NCBI RefSeq assembly: GCF_049060325.1 | Contig: NZ_JBMGPW010000006.1 | Coordinates: forward strand, 128,774-192,773 | Origin: Vescimonas sanitatis | Lineage (GTDB): Bacteria; Bacillota; Clostridia; Oscillospirales; Oscillospiraceae | Direction of reading: 5' to 3' | DNA: 64,000 nucleotides | In this document: positions 41,611-49,657 of the stretch, in pieces | How the letters are laid out: the number at the start of each line of letters is the position of its first letter | How positions within the stretch are numbered: position 1 is the stretch's first letter | Notes under the pieces: generated by a model | The model's input: only the letters and a program-made list of their open reading frames with translations | What the model was told of the DNA's origin: nothing | Databases searched by the model: none | Translations under genes and position numbers: made by a program

Positions 41611-41925
41611 ATGGCAAAGAAGCACAGCACAGACCCGACGCTCCGTGAACTGGAGCGTGAACTGTACAGCACCACCCAGGCGTTGAAGGAGGCCTATATC
41701 CGCTTTGACTATGTCTGCGACAGCGAGCTCATCGACGCCTGTATCTTCGAGATCAACGCCCTGAAAGCCCGCAGCAACTACCTGCTGCGCCGTATTAAGG
41801 AGCAGAATGGCCAAAGTGTGCCCTCCGGCATCCCGCACGCGGTGCCGGTGCCGAAGACGGAGCCGTCCGCGCCGCCCTGTGTGGCTGCCGGCGCGATAAA
41901 GGGGGGAGAGGTATGTCCGTCATAG
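41611..41925 (+). CDS. DUF2508 (YaaL-like) family protein
   Basis: 104 aa from ATG 41611, with GTGGAGGGG upstream. The core IRFDYVCDSELIDACIFEIN followed by NYLLRRIKEQ is the YaaL/DUF2508 signature; the C terminus has a Pro/Ala-rich extension. In Firmicutes yaaL sits between recR and bofA; here it overlaps bofA but recR is absent from the neighbourhood. Confidence 0.85.
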   Translation: MAKKHSTDPTLRELERELYSTTQALKEAYIRFDYVCDSELIDACIFEINALKARSNYLLRRIKEQNGQSVPSGIPHAVPVPKTEPSAPPCVAAGAIKGGEVCPS

Positions 41926-42179
41926 AGATCGTATCCCTGGCCCTGGTGGGCCTGTTCCTGCTGGTGGCGGTGGTGCGGCTGTTCCGCAAGCCGCTGAAGC
42001 TGGCGCTGCGGGTGGCGCTGAACAGTGCCCTGGGCCTGGGTGTCCTGTGGCTACTGAACAGCACCGCCCCCGTCACCGGGCTGACGCTGGGCGTCAACTG
42101 GTTCAACGCACTGACGGTGGGTGTTCTGGGCCTGCCGGGGCTGGGGCTTCTGCTGCTGGTGAAGTGGGTGCTGGTGTAG
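41913..42179 (+). CDS. bofA: BofA family inhibitor of pro-sigma-K processing
   Basis: Forespore-side membrane protein that holds the SpoIVFB protease inactive until SpoIVB signals. 88 aa: two to three hydrophobic helices, with RLFRKPLKLALRVALNSALG and NWFNALTVGVLGLPGLGLLL matching the family. GGAGAGG precedes the ATG inside the DUF2508 gene. spoIVB, the opposing signal, is at 35096-36109. Confidence 0.92.
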   Translation: MSVIEIVSLALVGLFLLVAVVRLFRKPLKLALRVALNSALGLGVLWLLNSTAPVTGLTLGVNWFNALTVGVLGLPGLGLLLLVKWVLV

Positions 42180-42198
42180 TTACATAGGGAGGAAGGCT

Positions 42199-42579
42199 TC
42201 ACTTTATTCCGTTCAACAGTCTGTTTGCTCGTTCAACAGGGAACTTATCCTCCATATCAGCCACCTCAAACAAACTCAATGGCAATTCTTTTTCCCCGAC
42301 CAAAGCAAGGTATTCCTCAACAGCTCTGCGGTCGATCGTGATTTTTCCGTGTCCCGCCCAATGGCGATTGCTCTCATCTTTTTTCAAACCGGTGATCCAA
42401 TACCTATCGCCATTTTCAACGTCTATGTAGTTTGAACTGCCGCCTATGGCCTTTTGAAAAGCATGGTCATTAAAATAGACTGTCTTTCTGGTTTTTGAGG
42501 TCTTTACATAGCCGATCCATGCCGGGCCATCATCGGAATATCCAGATTTTAACTCAATATACATTAAATTCTTTATCAT
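42199..42579 (-). CDS. Hypothetical protein (126 aa)
   Basis: Starts MIKNLMYIELKSGYSDDGPA with GGAGGG seven bases upstream. The sequence YIELKSGYSDDGPAWIGYVK, then KTVYFNDHAFQKA and DRYWITGLKKDESNRHW, recalls a small family of unknown function found in bacterial accessory loci. AT-richer than its neighbours, as is the next gene, so this pair may be acquired. Confidence 0.75.
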   Translation of the reverse strand: MIKNLMYIELKSGYSDDGPAWIGYVKTSKTRKTVYFNDHAFQKAIGGSSNYIDVENGDRYWITGLKKDESNRHWAGHGKITIDRRAVEEYLALVGEKELPLSLFEVADMEDKFPVERANRLLNGIK

Positions 42580-42667
42580 CGGAAACCCTCCAGACCTGAT
42601 TTACGAGCCTCACAAAAGCCGTTTATTTCTCCATCGTTTCCAGATACCACCCGAAAAAAACGCGAAG

Positions 42668-43072
42668 CTACAACTCAATTTTAGAGGCATACTCTTTTAG
42701 AATGCGGTTGATCTCCTCTTCGTTTTTGAAAAAGACATCGTCGCATCGTTCCAGTATTGCCTCCCATTCTTCGTCTGACTCCTTATCAGCCAGCATCTGG
42801 TATGCATCATACGCGGTCAGCAAATTGCTTCGCAGTTCTTCGGATAAGACGTTCTCCAAAATCGAAATTTCCGCTTGCAGATCGCCCGTTTGCTCAACAT
42901 TAAGGAAATACTGATCGTGCCCGCCATTATTGACCTCGCTTTGATAGGTCATCACCTCTGCATAGGGGGTGTCCGCACGGTTTTCCGTCCACAGATCCCA
43001 CATTTTATTCCATTTTTTCTGCTCGCGTGATAATTCGCTTTTTCTTTTTTTGAAAAAACCAAATACTCCCAT
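42668..43072 (-). CDS. DUF4375 (DMP19-like) family protein
   Basis: 134 aa from ATG 43072 with GAGAGGTG upstream; another in-frame start is at 43090. A basic start (MGVFGFFKKRKSELSREQKK) is followed by AEVMTYQSEVNNGGHDQYFL, the DUF4375 core. Such proteins often act as immunity or DNA-mimic-like accessory proteins, but nothing nearby proves that here. Lower GC than the flanking core genes. Confidence 0.75.
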   Translation of the reverse strand: MGVFGFFKKRKSELSREQKKWNKMWDLWTENRADTPYAEVMTYQSEVNNGGHDQYFLNVEQTGDLQAEISILENVLSEELRSNLLTAYDAYQMLADKESDEEWEAILERCDDVFFKNEEEINRILKEYASKIEL

Positions 43073-43120
43073 CTGATCAACACCTCTCAAAATTTGATTT
43101 GCGCGTCTTACAAAAGCCGC

Positions 43121-43846
43121 TCACTTCTCCATTTTTTCCAGATCCCACCCATACAGCGGGTAGCGCTGCACGGCGCCGAACAGCTTTTTCTTCAGATCAG
43201 GATAGCGCTGCTCCAGCTCCGCCAGCAGTTCCTTCACCTCCTGCCGGCGGCTGTGGCCGTCCATGGGACAGGTGTTCTTCACCACCGGCAGCGCCAGCTT
43301 CGCCGCCATGCGGCGGATGTCCGCCTCCTGACAGTACAGAAGCGGGCGTATCTGGGTGATGTCCGTCCTGTCCAGATACGTCACCGGCTGGAAGCAGCCG
43401 ATGCGCCCCTCGAACAGCAGGTTCATCAGCAGCGTCTCCACCGCGTCATCGTAATGGTGCCCCAGCGCGATCTTGTGTATCCCCCGTTCCGTCAGCGCCG
43501 TATGCAGGCTGCCCCGCCGCAGCTTGGCGCACAGGGAGCAGGGGTTCTTTTCTTTTCGCTCGTTGAACACAATGTCGTATACCGGTACGGAGATGCGGGT
43601 ATAGGGAACGTCCAGCTGCGCGCAGTAGTCGGCCACCGGGGAGAAGTCCATCCCCGGCATACCGGTCTCCAGCGTGATGGCCTCCACCCGGAAGGGCTTG
43701 GGATAGAATGCCCGCAGCCGGGCCAGGGCCGTCAGCGTCAGCAAGCTGTCCTTGCCGCCGGAGACGCCCACGGCCACGGTCTCTCCGGCTTCGATCATGT
43801 TGTAGTCCTCCACACAGCGGCGGACCAGTCCCAATATGTGCTGCAC
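43121..43846 (-). CDS. ttcA: TtcA family tRNA 2-thiolation ATPase
   Basis: PP-loop ATPase of the TtcA type, thought to 2-thiolate tRNA cytidine 32. AGGAGG is one base before an ATG at 43852 but seven bases before GTG 43846, so I start at GTG (241 aa). PP-loop VGVSGGKDSLLTLTALARLR; Fe-S cysteines in NPCSLCAKLRRG and, later, KNTCPMDG; HYDDAVETLLMNLLFEGR. Monocistronic. Confidence 0.9.
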   Translation of the reverse strand: MQHILGLVRRCVEDYNMIEAGETVAVGVSGGKDSLLTLTALARLRAFYPKPFRVEAITLETGMPGMDFSPVADYCAQLDVPYTRISVPVYDIVFNERKEKNPCSLCAKLRRGSLHTALTERGIHKIALGHHYDDAVETLLMNLLFEGRIGCFQPVTYLDRTDITQIRPLLYCQEADIRRMAAKLALPVVKNTCPMDGHSRRQEVKELLAELEQRYPDLKKKLFGAVQRYPLYGWDLEKMEK

Positions 43847-43949
43847 GGTCATGCCTCCTGAAAATGTAAATTGCGATTTGAGAAAACGAGAGTATAATTG
43901 AGAAAATAAGAGAAAACACAAGATGTTCATGCCGTAAATCAAATCGGTG

Positions 43950-44077
43950 TTGACAACACGCCGGCACTGTGGTATAAATAATCCTGCGCGCTGAGCGCGT
44001 TTTCTCTGCCCCGATTGTAACAAGGGCGCGTGAAAAAGTAAAGCACACATTATAATATAAATTGGAGGAAGATCACC
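43950..44077 (+). promoter_or_regulatory. Promoter and leader of rplM-rpsI
   Basis: -35 TTGACA (43950-43955), 17-bp spacer, -10 TATAAA (43973-43978). The roughly 95-nt leader has CGCGC (43987-43991) / GCGCG (43995-43999) followed by TTTT, which could act as a weak attenuator, and matches the place where L13 leader elements occur in Firmicutes. Confidence 0.7.
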
Positions 44078-44503
44078 ATGTCCACTTTCATGGCAAACAA
44101 GGCCAACATTGAGCGCAAGTGGTACGTCGTGGATGCCGCCGGCAAGCCCCTGGGCAAGACCGCCGTCATCGTCGCCGACCTGCTGCGCGGCAAGGGCAAA
44201 GTCACCTATACCCCCCACGCCGACTGCGGTGACAACGTCATCGTCATCAACGCCGGCAAAGCTGTCCTGACCGGCAACAAGATGGAGCAGAAGTACTATC
44301 GCACCCACTCCGGTTGGGTGGGCGGTCTGAAGGAGACCAAGTACCGCATCCTGATGCAGGACAAGCCCGAGCTGGCTATGCGCGTGGCCGTCCGCGGCAT
44401 GATGCCCCGCAACATCGTCACCAAGGATTCCCTGAAGCGTCTGCACATCTACGCCGGCGAGCAGCATGACCATGCGGCTCAGAAGCCCGAGCTGGTCAAG
44501 TAA
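44078..44503 (+). CDS. rplM: 50S ribosomal protein L13
   Basis: Early-assembling 50S protein. The 141-aa sequence starts MSTFMANKANIERKWYVVDA; MRVAVRGMMPRNIVTKDSLK and HIYAGEQHDH are conserved. GGAGGAAG precedes ATG 44078. Cotranscribed with rpsI, 14 bp downstream. Confidence 0.98.
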   Translation: MSTFMANKANIERKWYVVDAAGKPLGKTAVIVADLLRGKGKVTYTPHADCGDNVIVINAGKAVLTGNKMEQKYYRTHSGWVGGLKETKYRILMQDKPELAMRVAVRGMMPRNIVTKDSLKRLHIYAGEQHDHAAQKPELVK

Positions 44504-44517
44504 GGAGGAAAAAGAGA

Positions 44518-44922
44518 ATGTATCAGTCTAAGAATCCCTACAAGTACGGCACTGGCCGCCGCAAGTCCTCCGTCGCCCGTGTGCACCTGTTTGAGAACGG
44601 CACCGGCTCCATCACCATCAACGGCCGCAGCATCGACGAGTACTTCGGTCTGGAGACTCTGAAGATGGTCGTCCGTCAGCCTCTGAACGCCACCAACACC
44701 CTGGGCAAGGTGGACATCGTTGCCACCGTCGAGGGCGGCGGCGTGTCCGGCCAGGCCGGCGCCCTGCGCCACGGCATCAGCCGCGCCCTGCTGCTGGTGA
44801 ACCCCGAGTACCGCGCCATCCTGAAGAAGGCCGGCTTCCTGACCCGCGATCCTCGTATGAAGGAGCGCAAGAAGTACGGTCTGAAGGCCGCCCGCCGCGC
44901 ACCTCAGTTCAGCAAGCGCTGA
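44518..44922 (+). CDS. rpsI: 30S ribosomal protein S9
   Basis: S9 reaches the P-site tRNA with its C-terminal tail. 134 aa: YGTGRRKSSVARVHLFENG, GALRHGISRALLLVNPEYR, and the strictly conserved C terminus KAARRAPQFSKR. Last core gene before the accessory island. Confidence 0.98.
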   Translation: MYQSKNPYKYGTGRRKSSVARVHLFENGTGSITINGRSIDEYFGLETLKMVVRQPLNATNTLGKVDIVATVEGGGVSGQAGALRHGISRALLLVNPEYRAILKKAGFLTRDPRMKERKKYGLKAARRAPQFSKR

Positions 44923-44941
44923 GTCTATACCGTTTACCTGC

Positions 44942-44977
44942 AAAACGCCAGAAACCACAACGGTTTCTGGCGTTTTT
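44942..44977 (+). terminator. Intrinsic terminator of rplM-rpsI
   Basis: AAAACGCCAGAAACC (44942-44956), loop ACAAC, GGTTTCTGGCGTTTTT (44962-44977). The accessory region starts after it. Confidence 0.93.
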
Positions 44978-45106
44978 CTTTGTGCTCATTTGTCTCCATC
45001 TGAGATCATTGCTCTCTCTTCTGCAACGACAAATTTGTGGACAAAGTGAAGCATTTGACGACAAATTTCACGACAATTTTTTTGCTCTTTTAAGGGTGCA
45101 TGGCTG

Positions 45107-45129
45107 CCTTTGTATCCATCATACAAAGG
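45107..45129 (+). promoter_or_regulatory. Ribosome-site-masking hairpin of the primase-like gene
   Basis: CCTTTGTAT (45107-45115), loop CCATC, ATACAAAGG (45121-45129). The 3' arm includes the AAAGG of the AAAGGAG ribosome site for ATG 45139, so folding would reduce translation. Confidence 0.65.
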
Positions 45130-45138
45130 AGAAAATTC

Positions 45139-46719
45139 ATGCTCATTCCCTCATGGTCAAAGGCTCAAAAGGAGGCCTTCCGTACCCAGCATCCCACAAA
45201 ATATCCCATCAAGCAAGCGAATCACAATTCTCCCAAAGCCGACGTAAAGACTTTCGCCGACCTCATTTATGCAGCAGATCGTCCCGAATATAAGGGCATA
45301 GTGACAATTGTGCGCCGGCCCAAGGGGACAACTACAATGGAGACTGTGGCAAGTGTTCCTGCGGAACAGGCGGGCGAATGGTTGTCGCAGATGCACGTTT
45401 CGGCAAATGCAGACTATTATATCACGAAGGCGCAGTTCAGCAAGGCACAGACGTGGGATAGTAGAAACTTATTTGCAATAAATGCTATTTGGATAGATGT
45501 CGATGCGCATAGTGAAACGCCGAGTTTCGCAGAAGCGGAGCGTATGCGCTCGCTGCTGATCCACGCGTTGCCGGAGCTGGCGGGGATTCCTGTTCCGAAT
45601 ATAATCATTTACAGCGGAAGAGGGTTTCATCTCGTATGGCTTATTGAGCAATGCGCGGCTGAGTTAACATTTATGCACCGGGCGGTTTCGGCATACTATG
45701 GCGAGGTCATCCGAGACTTAATCGCTGGGTTCAAGCTTACCAAATATTCTGTCGATGGGAGCTACAGTGCGAACATAGCCGGGTTGACCCGTATTCCCGG
45801 AACGTTCAATACGTATTCTAGCACCTACTGCACCTATGAGATTATTCACAGGCGGAGAATTCTACTCACTGAACAGTATGATACGGCGGAATATCGCTCA
45901 GGCAAAGGGGCAGTAATTTCAAAGCGTTGTTGTCAGTTCGCCCCCTCTGCTGTGCAGGCTGCGGGAGAGCTGCGTGTAAATGCTTTGCTGAAGCTGCTGA
46001 AACTGCGCACAAACTGGGAGGGCTATCGGGACTACTTTCTACTTATTCTATTCTCCGCTTATCAGATGGCAGGATATTCAAATGAAGATTCTGTTCGGCT
46101 GACGCTGGAAGCCAATACAGAATTAGAACCTTCTCTGTTAGAACGTGAGGTGCGCTCATTACTCTCGACTGCAATGAAAAAACACTACAAAATGAAAAAC
46201 GCCTACATCATAACTGCATTGGACCTTACCGCTGATGAGCAGACTGCCATCGGTATTTCGGTCGTGCCCACAGGGGCAAAAAAGCGGGGCAAAAATCAGG
46301 CGCGGGATGCGCGTACCGCTGCGAAGCGGAGGAAGGAAAACCGTGCGATCATGCGGTTTCATATCCTCGGCTGGAGCATCGGTGCCATCGCAAAAAAGGT
46401 GAACCGCTGCTATAACACAGTTAAGAAGCGCATCGGCGAACTGGCAGGAAAATTGGAGGAGCTTTTTTCTGACCGTGAACTCAGATTACTTTTTCGTCAG
46501 CGTGCGAAGCGCATCGTGGAGAAGCTGGAGAAGTGCGCAGCCTCCGTTTCATTTTTTGAAGGGCTTATATATTATGCTGATATGGGCAAGTCCAGCATGA
46601 GCCAATCATTAGTAAAACCCATTGAATATCAACTCGAATATAGCAGAAATCATCGGAGGAATCGAGGCTGTAAAGATATTTCTGCACACTTACTTGAAAG
46701 GACGAGGTGTGCAGAATGA
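45139..46719 (+). CDS. Primase-like plasmid/phage replication protein
   Basis: 526 aa from ATG 45139. The N-terminal half looks like an archaeo-eukaryotic-type primase: AINAIWIDVDAH gives the DxD metal motif and IIYSGRGFHLVWLI the GxxxH-type motif seen in such replication proteins. A helical middle follows, and a C-terminal HTH (IMRFHILGWSIGAIAKKVNR, then CYNTVKKRIGEL). No helicase P-loop is visible. The stop codon overlaps the start codon of the adenine methyltransferase, so the two are coupled. Likely replication protein of an integrated element. Confidence 0.68.
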   Translation: MLIPSWSKAQKEAFRTQHPTKYPIKQANHNSPKADVKTFADLIYAADRPEYKGIVTIVRRPKGTTTMETVASVPAEQAGEWLSQMHVSANADYYITKAQFSKAQTWDSRNLFAINAIWIDVDAHSETPSFAEAERMRSLLIHALPELAGIPVPNIIIYSGRGFHLVWLIEQCAAELTFMHRAVSAYYGEVIRDLIAGFKLTKYSVDGSYSANIAGLTRIPGTFNTYSSTYCTYEIIHRRRILLTEQYDTAEYRSGKGAVISKRCCQFAPSAVQAAGELRVNALLKLLKLRTNWEGYRDYFLLILFSAYQMAGYSNEDSVRLTLEANTELEPSLLEREVRSLLSTAMKKHYKMKNAYIITALDLTADEQTAIGISVVPTGAKKRGKNQARDARTAAKRRKENRAIMRFHILGWSIGAIAKKVNRCYNTVKKRIGELAGKLEELFSDRELRLLFRQRAKRIVEKLEKCAASVSFFEGLIYYADMGKSSMSQSLVKPIEYQLEYSRNHRRNRGCKDISAHLLERTRCAE

Positions 46720-47207
46720 ATAAGGCATTGTTATCCTCCAAAAGCATGTGCTGGTGCACGCCGCAGGACTTTTTTGACAAGCTAAACGCCGAATTTGATT
46801 TTGTGCTCGACCCCGCAGCAACGGATAAAACGGCAAAGTGCGGTCTGTACTATACCCCCGAAACGGACGGACTTTCGCAAAGTTGGGATCGCGGCGGTGC
46901 TGTCTTCTGCAACCCACCGTATGGTCGGGAAATTGGCAAGTGGGTGCAAAAGGCGTTCGAAGAAGCACACGGCGGATATCCCATCGTCCTGCTTATCCCA
47001 GCGCGGACGGATACGGCATACTTTCACGATTACATTTACGGAAAAGCGGAAATTCGCTTTATTCGTGGACGGCTGCGGTTCACGGATGACGAGGGAAACG
47101 CCGCCGACCCCGCGCCGTTTCCCTCTATGGTAGTGATCTACAACGGGAAAAACTCGCTGCCCCAAAACAACGTGTCTGGCACAGTCCCAAAGGGGACATG
47201 TGCCTAA
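46716..47207 (+). CDS. Phage-type DNA N6-adenine methyltransferase
   Basis: 163 aa from ATG 46716. Dam-like phage family (PF05869 type): WCTPQDFFDKLNAEFDFVLD, then the catalytic NPPYGREIGKWVQKAFEEA and PARTDTAYFHDYIYGKAEIR. Overlaps the replication-protein gene by four bases. Such methyltransferases protect element DNA or mark its replication. Confidence 0.9.
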   Translation: MNKALLSSKSMCWCTPQDFFDKLNAEFDFVLDPAATDKTAKCGLYYTPETDGLSQSWDRGGAVFCNPPYGREIGKWVQKAFEEAHGGYPIVLLIPARTDTAYFHDYIYGKAEIRFIRGRLRFTDDEGNAADPAPFPSMVVIYNGKNSLPQNNVSGTVPKGTCA

Positions 47208-47226
47208 TGCCAGGGAGGTTTCCAAC

Positions 47227-48135
47227 ATGCAATTTGCCCCCATTTTACCGCCTATGAAGCCCAGTACGCCGGCAGCTTCGAACCGCGCAGACGGTGCGCA
47301 GCACACCGCTTACCGCGTACCTGAGGCGATGTTTAAGCTGCGCTTGCTGACCCGGAACATCAATGATGACGCCGAGAATCTGCTTACGCTAAACAAGAAA
47401 ATCGGGCAGGCATTGATACGATTTTTCTCTGAAATGCAGTCCATTCAACGGATGGCAAACGCCGAATTCGCCGATGAGGAATATGCTGAGGCAGTGGCAA
47501 GGGCGTTAGAAAGTGTCATTGAAAAATTGGACAACAACACATATTGGAGCCTCCTGAGAACGCTCACGCTCATGGGCAAAATTGACGCAGTCAGGGCAGG
47601 ATTAGGCACAGATGAAATGTTGCCCCCCGATGAAATATGCACGCAGCTCTACCGGAAAATTGCTCGTGAAACACATGCGTTTGACGCTTTTGTCGAGGGA
47701 AATATGTTGCTCGTTCGGATGCCTATGCTGCCCTCCATCCGCGCCCATGGTGTAATCAATAGCGGGCAGAAGCGCGCTATCTTTGACACGCCGATGTTCG
47801 TGGAAACGGTGCGCGGAGCGATGCTTTCCGTGAAGGAAAAGCTGCCTAAAATTTCCAAGAAGAATATAATGTATCTCTTCATTTACAGAGATGCAGCTGC
47901 CCCACATCTGGACTCCGATAACCATAATACCAAAGCGATCACCGATGAAATCTGCTCTCACTTTGAGGCGGGCGATGATGGATTTTATGCGGATTTCCGC
48001 TTCTTTACGAGGGCATCCGAGCTCCTCCCGGCAGGGACATACATCACGGTTTCGGCGATGGACGGCGCACTCCCCACGCCTGAAGATATTATCGAAATGT
48101 GGACGGCGCGACTGCGGAGCGGAATGGATATTTGA
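47227..48135 (+). CDS. Hypothetical protein of a mobile element (302 aa)
   Basis: ATG 47227 with GGGAGG upstream; the frame is open to 47200 but has no site there. Starts MQFAPILPPMKPSTPAASNR; the middle is helical (NLLTLNKKIGQALIRFFSEM), the C-terminal half contains KKNIMYLFIYRDAAAPHLDSD. No catalytic motif recognised. Follows the primase-methyltransferase pair by 19 bp, so it belongs to the same operon. Confidence 0.75.
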   Translation: MQFAPILPPMKPSTPAASNRADGAQHTAYRVPEAMFKLRLLTRNINDDAENLLTLNKKIGQALIRFFSEMQSIQRMANAEFADEEYAEAVARALESVIEKLDNNTYWSLLRTLTLMGKIDAVRAGLGTDEMLPPDEICTQLYRKIARETHAFDAFVEGNMLLVRMPMLPSIRAHGVINSGQKRAIFDTPMFVETVRGAMLSVKEKLPKISKKNIMYLFIYRDAAAPHLDSDNHNTKAITDEICSHFEAGDDGFYADFRFFTRASELLPAGTYITVSAMDGALPTPEDIIEMWTARLRSGMDI

Positions 48136-48312
48136 CCACATATTCATCACACCACCGCGAGAGCGTTTTGCGCACTAAAACACGGTCATTCCGGATGCCG
48201 CATTTCAGACAAGACGGCAGACCCGCAAACCCGCTGAAGCACAAGGGCTTTGCAGTTTTGCAAGTGCGGGAATGACAATGTCTCTGTACGAATAGGACAA
48301 TTCGGAAGATAC

Positions 48313-48384
48313 TTTACCCACATGGCAGCCGCCCGAATAAAAGGGTAAATTGTTTATAAGATACGGCTTATTCAGGGGCGGCTG
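48313..48384 (+). promoter_or_regulatory. Mutually exclusive hairpins upstream of the wHTH gene
   Basis: TTTACCC (48313-48319) can pair with GGGTAAA (48343-48349), or CAGCCGCCC-GAATAA (48326-48340) with TTATTC-GGGCGGCTG (48368-48384, two-base bulge). The second pairing uses bases inside the first loop, so the RNA can hold one or the other. The rest of the gap 48136-48411 shows no gene. Confidence 0.5.
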
Positions 48385-48411
48385 ACCAAGATTGAGGAGA
48401 GGAGCACCACA

Positions 48412-49608
48412 ATGTATACGCCTTCTAAAATAAAAATCAGTATGCTGTGCGCACTTGCCCTTTGCGGTCAGGTGCGCCGCGATGACCTTGCTATTTTTGC
48501 GCGGACGGCTGACGCAGGAGTTCGCACGATACGCGAGCTGGAAGACAAGGGTCTCATCGAGGACAAAACTGTCGAGGTGACGGTGCGGATCGACGGAAGA
48601 AACCGCCCGCGGATGCGCCATGTCTGCGGCCTCACAAATGCAGGGCTTTTGTTTCTGCTTACGCATGGCGCATCACTCTTTCCGTGGCTGGCAAGCGTGC
48701 CGAAAGAAATCGTTGGGCAGGTCAATTTGAAAGGCGGCAGCTGCACGCGGCGAATTCCGTTGGACAGGCGGCTGGATCTAAGTGGAGCCAATTGCTTTTT
48801 TATCGCGGCAGGCTACGAGACCCGCCCTCTTGTATTCGATGAAAACATGAAAGAGGGAAAGCCCTCGTTAGCAAGCTGCCTTGCGGAGATTTTACCGCCG
48901 CTGGATGCTCGCAATGACCGCAGCTTCTACAATGTACTGGAGATAAAGAGGGACATTCTGGGTAACGGCATGGCTGCACGCTTTGCCCGGTATGTGGGGT
49001 TTGTTGTGCACGGCGGTATGCCGGCAGCCGTATACGTCGTGCCGCAGGGGGGACTGTCATGGGGCACGAGCGTGGTGAACAAGGAGCGAGCACTGTTTGA
49101 CGACTTTGTCCTCAGAGGGATGCATACCGCAAAGGATATGGGGCACGATTGTATTCTGCTGGTTCGCAAGCCCCGCGATTTGAGCAGGACACTTGCCATG
49201 GAACCCGGCAAGGTGGTGCCGCGGGGTATGCGCTATGTCGTGCCGATGAGCCGGGAAGGGATGAGAGATTTGGAATATATCCAAAACTGGGGCTACCACA
49301 AATTAAAGGCAGCGTGCAGTGAAAGCATAAGCGAGGCAGGCTATGCGAAGAACACGGAGAAGGGTACGATTCCGGGGAACGCGGCAACGAGAATATCTAC
49401 GGTGTGCCCGCTGATAGACCCGGTTACCGGCAACTACATCACAATAGGGCCGCTGATAACGATTCACGTGCTGAAGGAAAATGCGGCACTGATGCGGGTG
49501 GGAAAGCCCATCACTGTTTTCTGCTTTCCGCATCAAATGGCCTTTTATCGCGCGGCTCTCGGTGAAGAGATAGATTTCCTTCTGGCCACTGCTGAAGGCG
49601 AGGGGTGA
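48412..49608 (+). CDS. Winged-helix protein, replication-relaxation-like
   Basis: 398 aa with GAGGAGAGGAG before the ATG. Residues 1 to about 80 form a winged helix (KIKISMLCALALCGQVRRDD, then ADAGVRTIRELEDKGLIEDK, VCGLTNAGLLFLL), as in replication-relaxation family proteins of mobile elements. The C-terminal 300 residues have no motif I recognise. The last codons form the left arm of a terminator stem. Confidence 0.6.
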   Translation: MYTPSKIKISMLCALALCGQVRRDDLAIFARTADAGVRTIRELEDKGLIEDKTVEVTVRIDGRNRPRMRHVCGLTNAGLLFLLTHGASLFPWLASVPKEIVGQVNLKGGSCTRRIPLDRRLDLSGANCFFIAAGYETRPLVFDENMKEGKPSLASCLAEILPPLDARNDRSFYNVLEIKRDILGNGMAARFARYVGFVVHGGMPAAVYVVPQGGLSWGTSVVNKERALFDDFVLRGMHTAKDMGHDCILLVRKPRDLSRTLAMEPGKVVPRGMRYVVPMSREGMRDLEYIQNWGYHKLKAACSESISEAGYAKNTEKGTIPGNAATRISTVCPLIDPVTGNYITIGPLITIHVLKENAALMRVGKPITVFCFPHQMAFYRAALGEEIDFLLATAEGEG

Positions 49609-49632
49609 TCCGCTGCGCGGATCACCCCTCGC
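49598..49632. terminator. Perfect 16-bp terminator stem
   Basis: GCGAGGGGTGATCCGC (49598-49613), loop TGC, GCGGATCACCCCTCGC (49617-49632). Its 5' arm encodes the last residues of the wHTH protein. It separates convergent genes. Confidence 0.8.
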
Positions 49633-49657
49633 AAAGATGGCAGTCGGCTGCATATGG

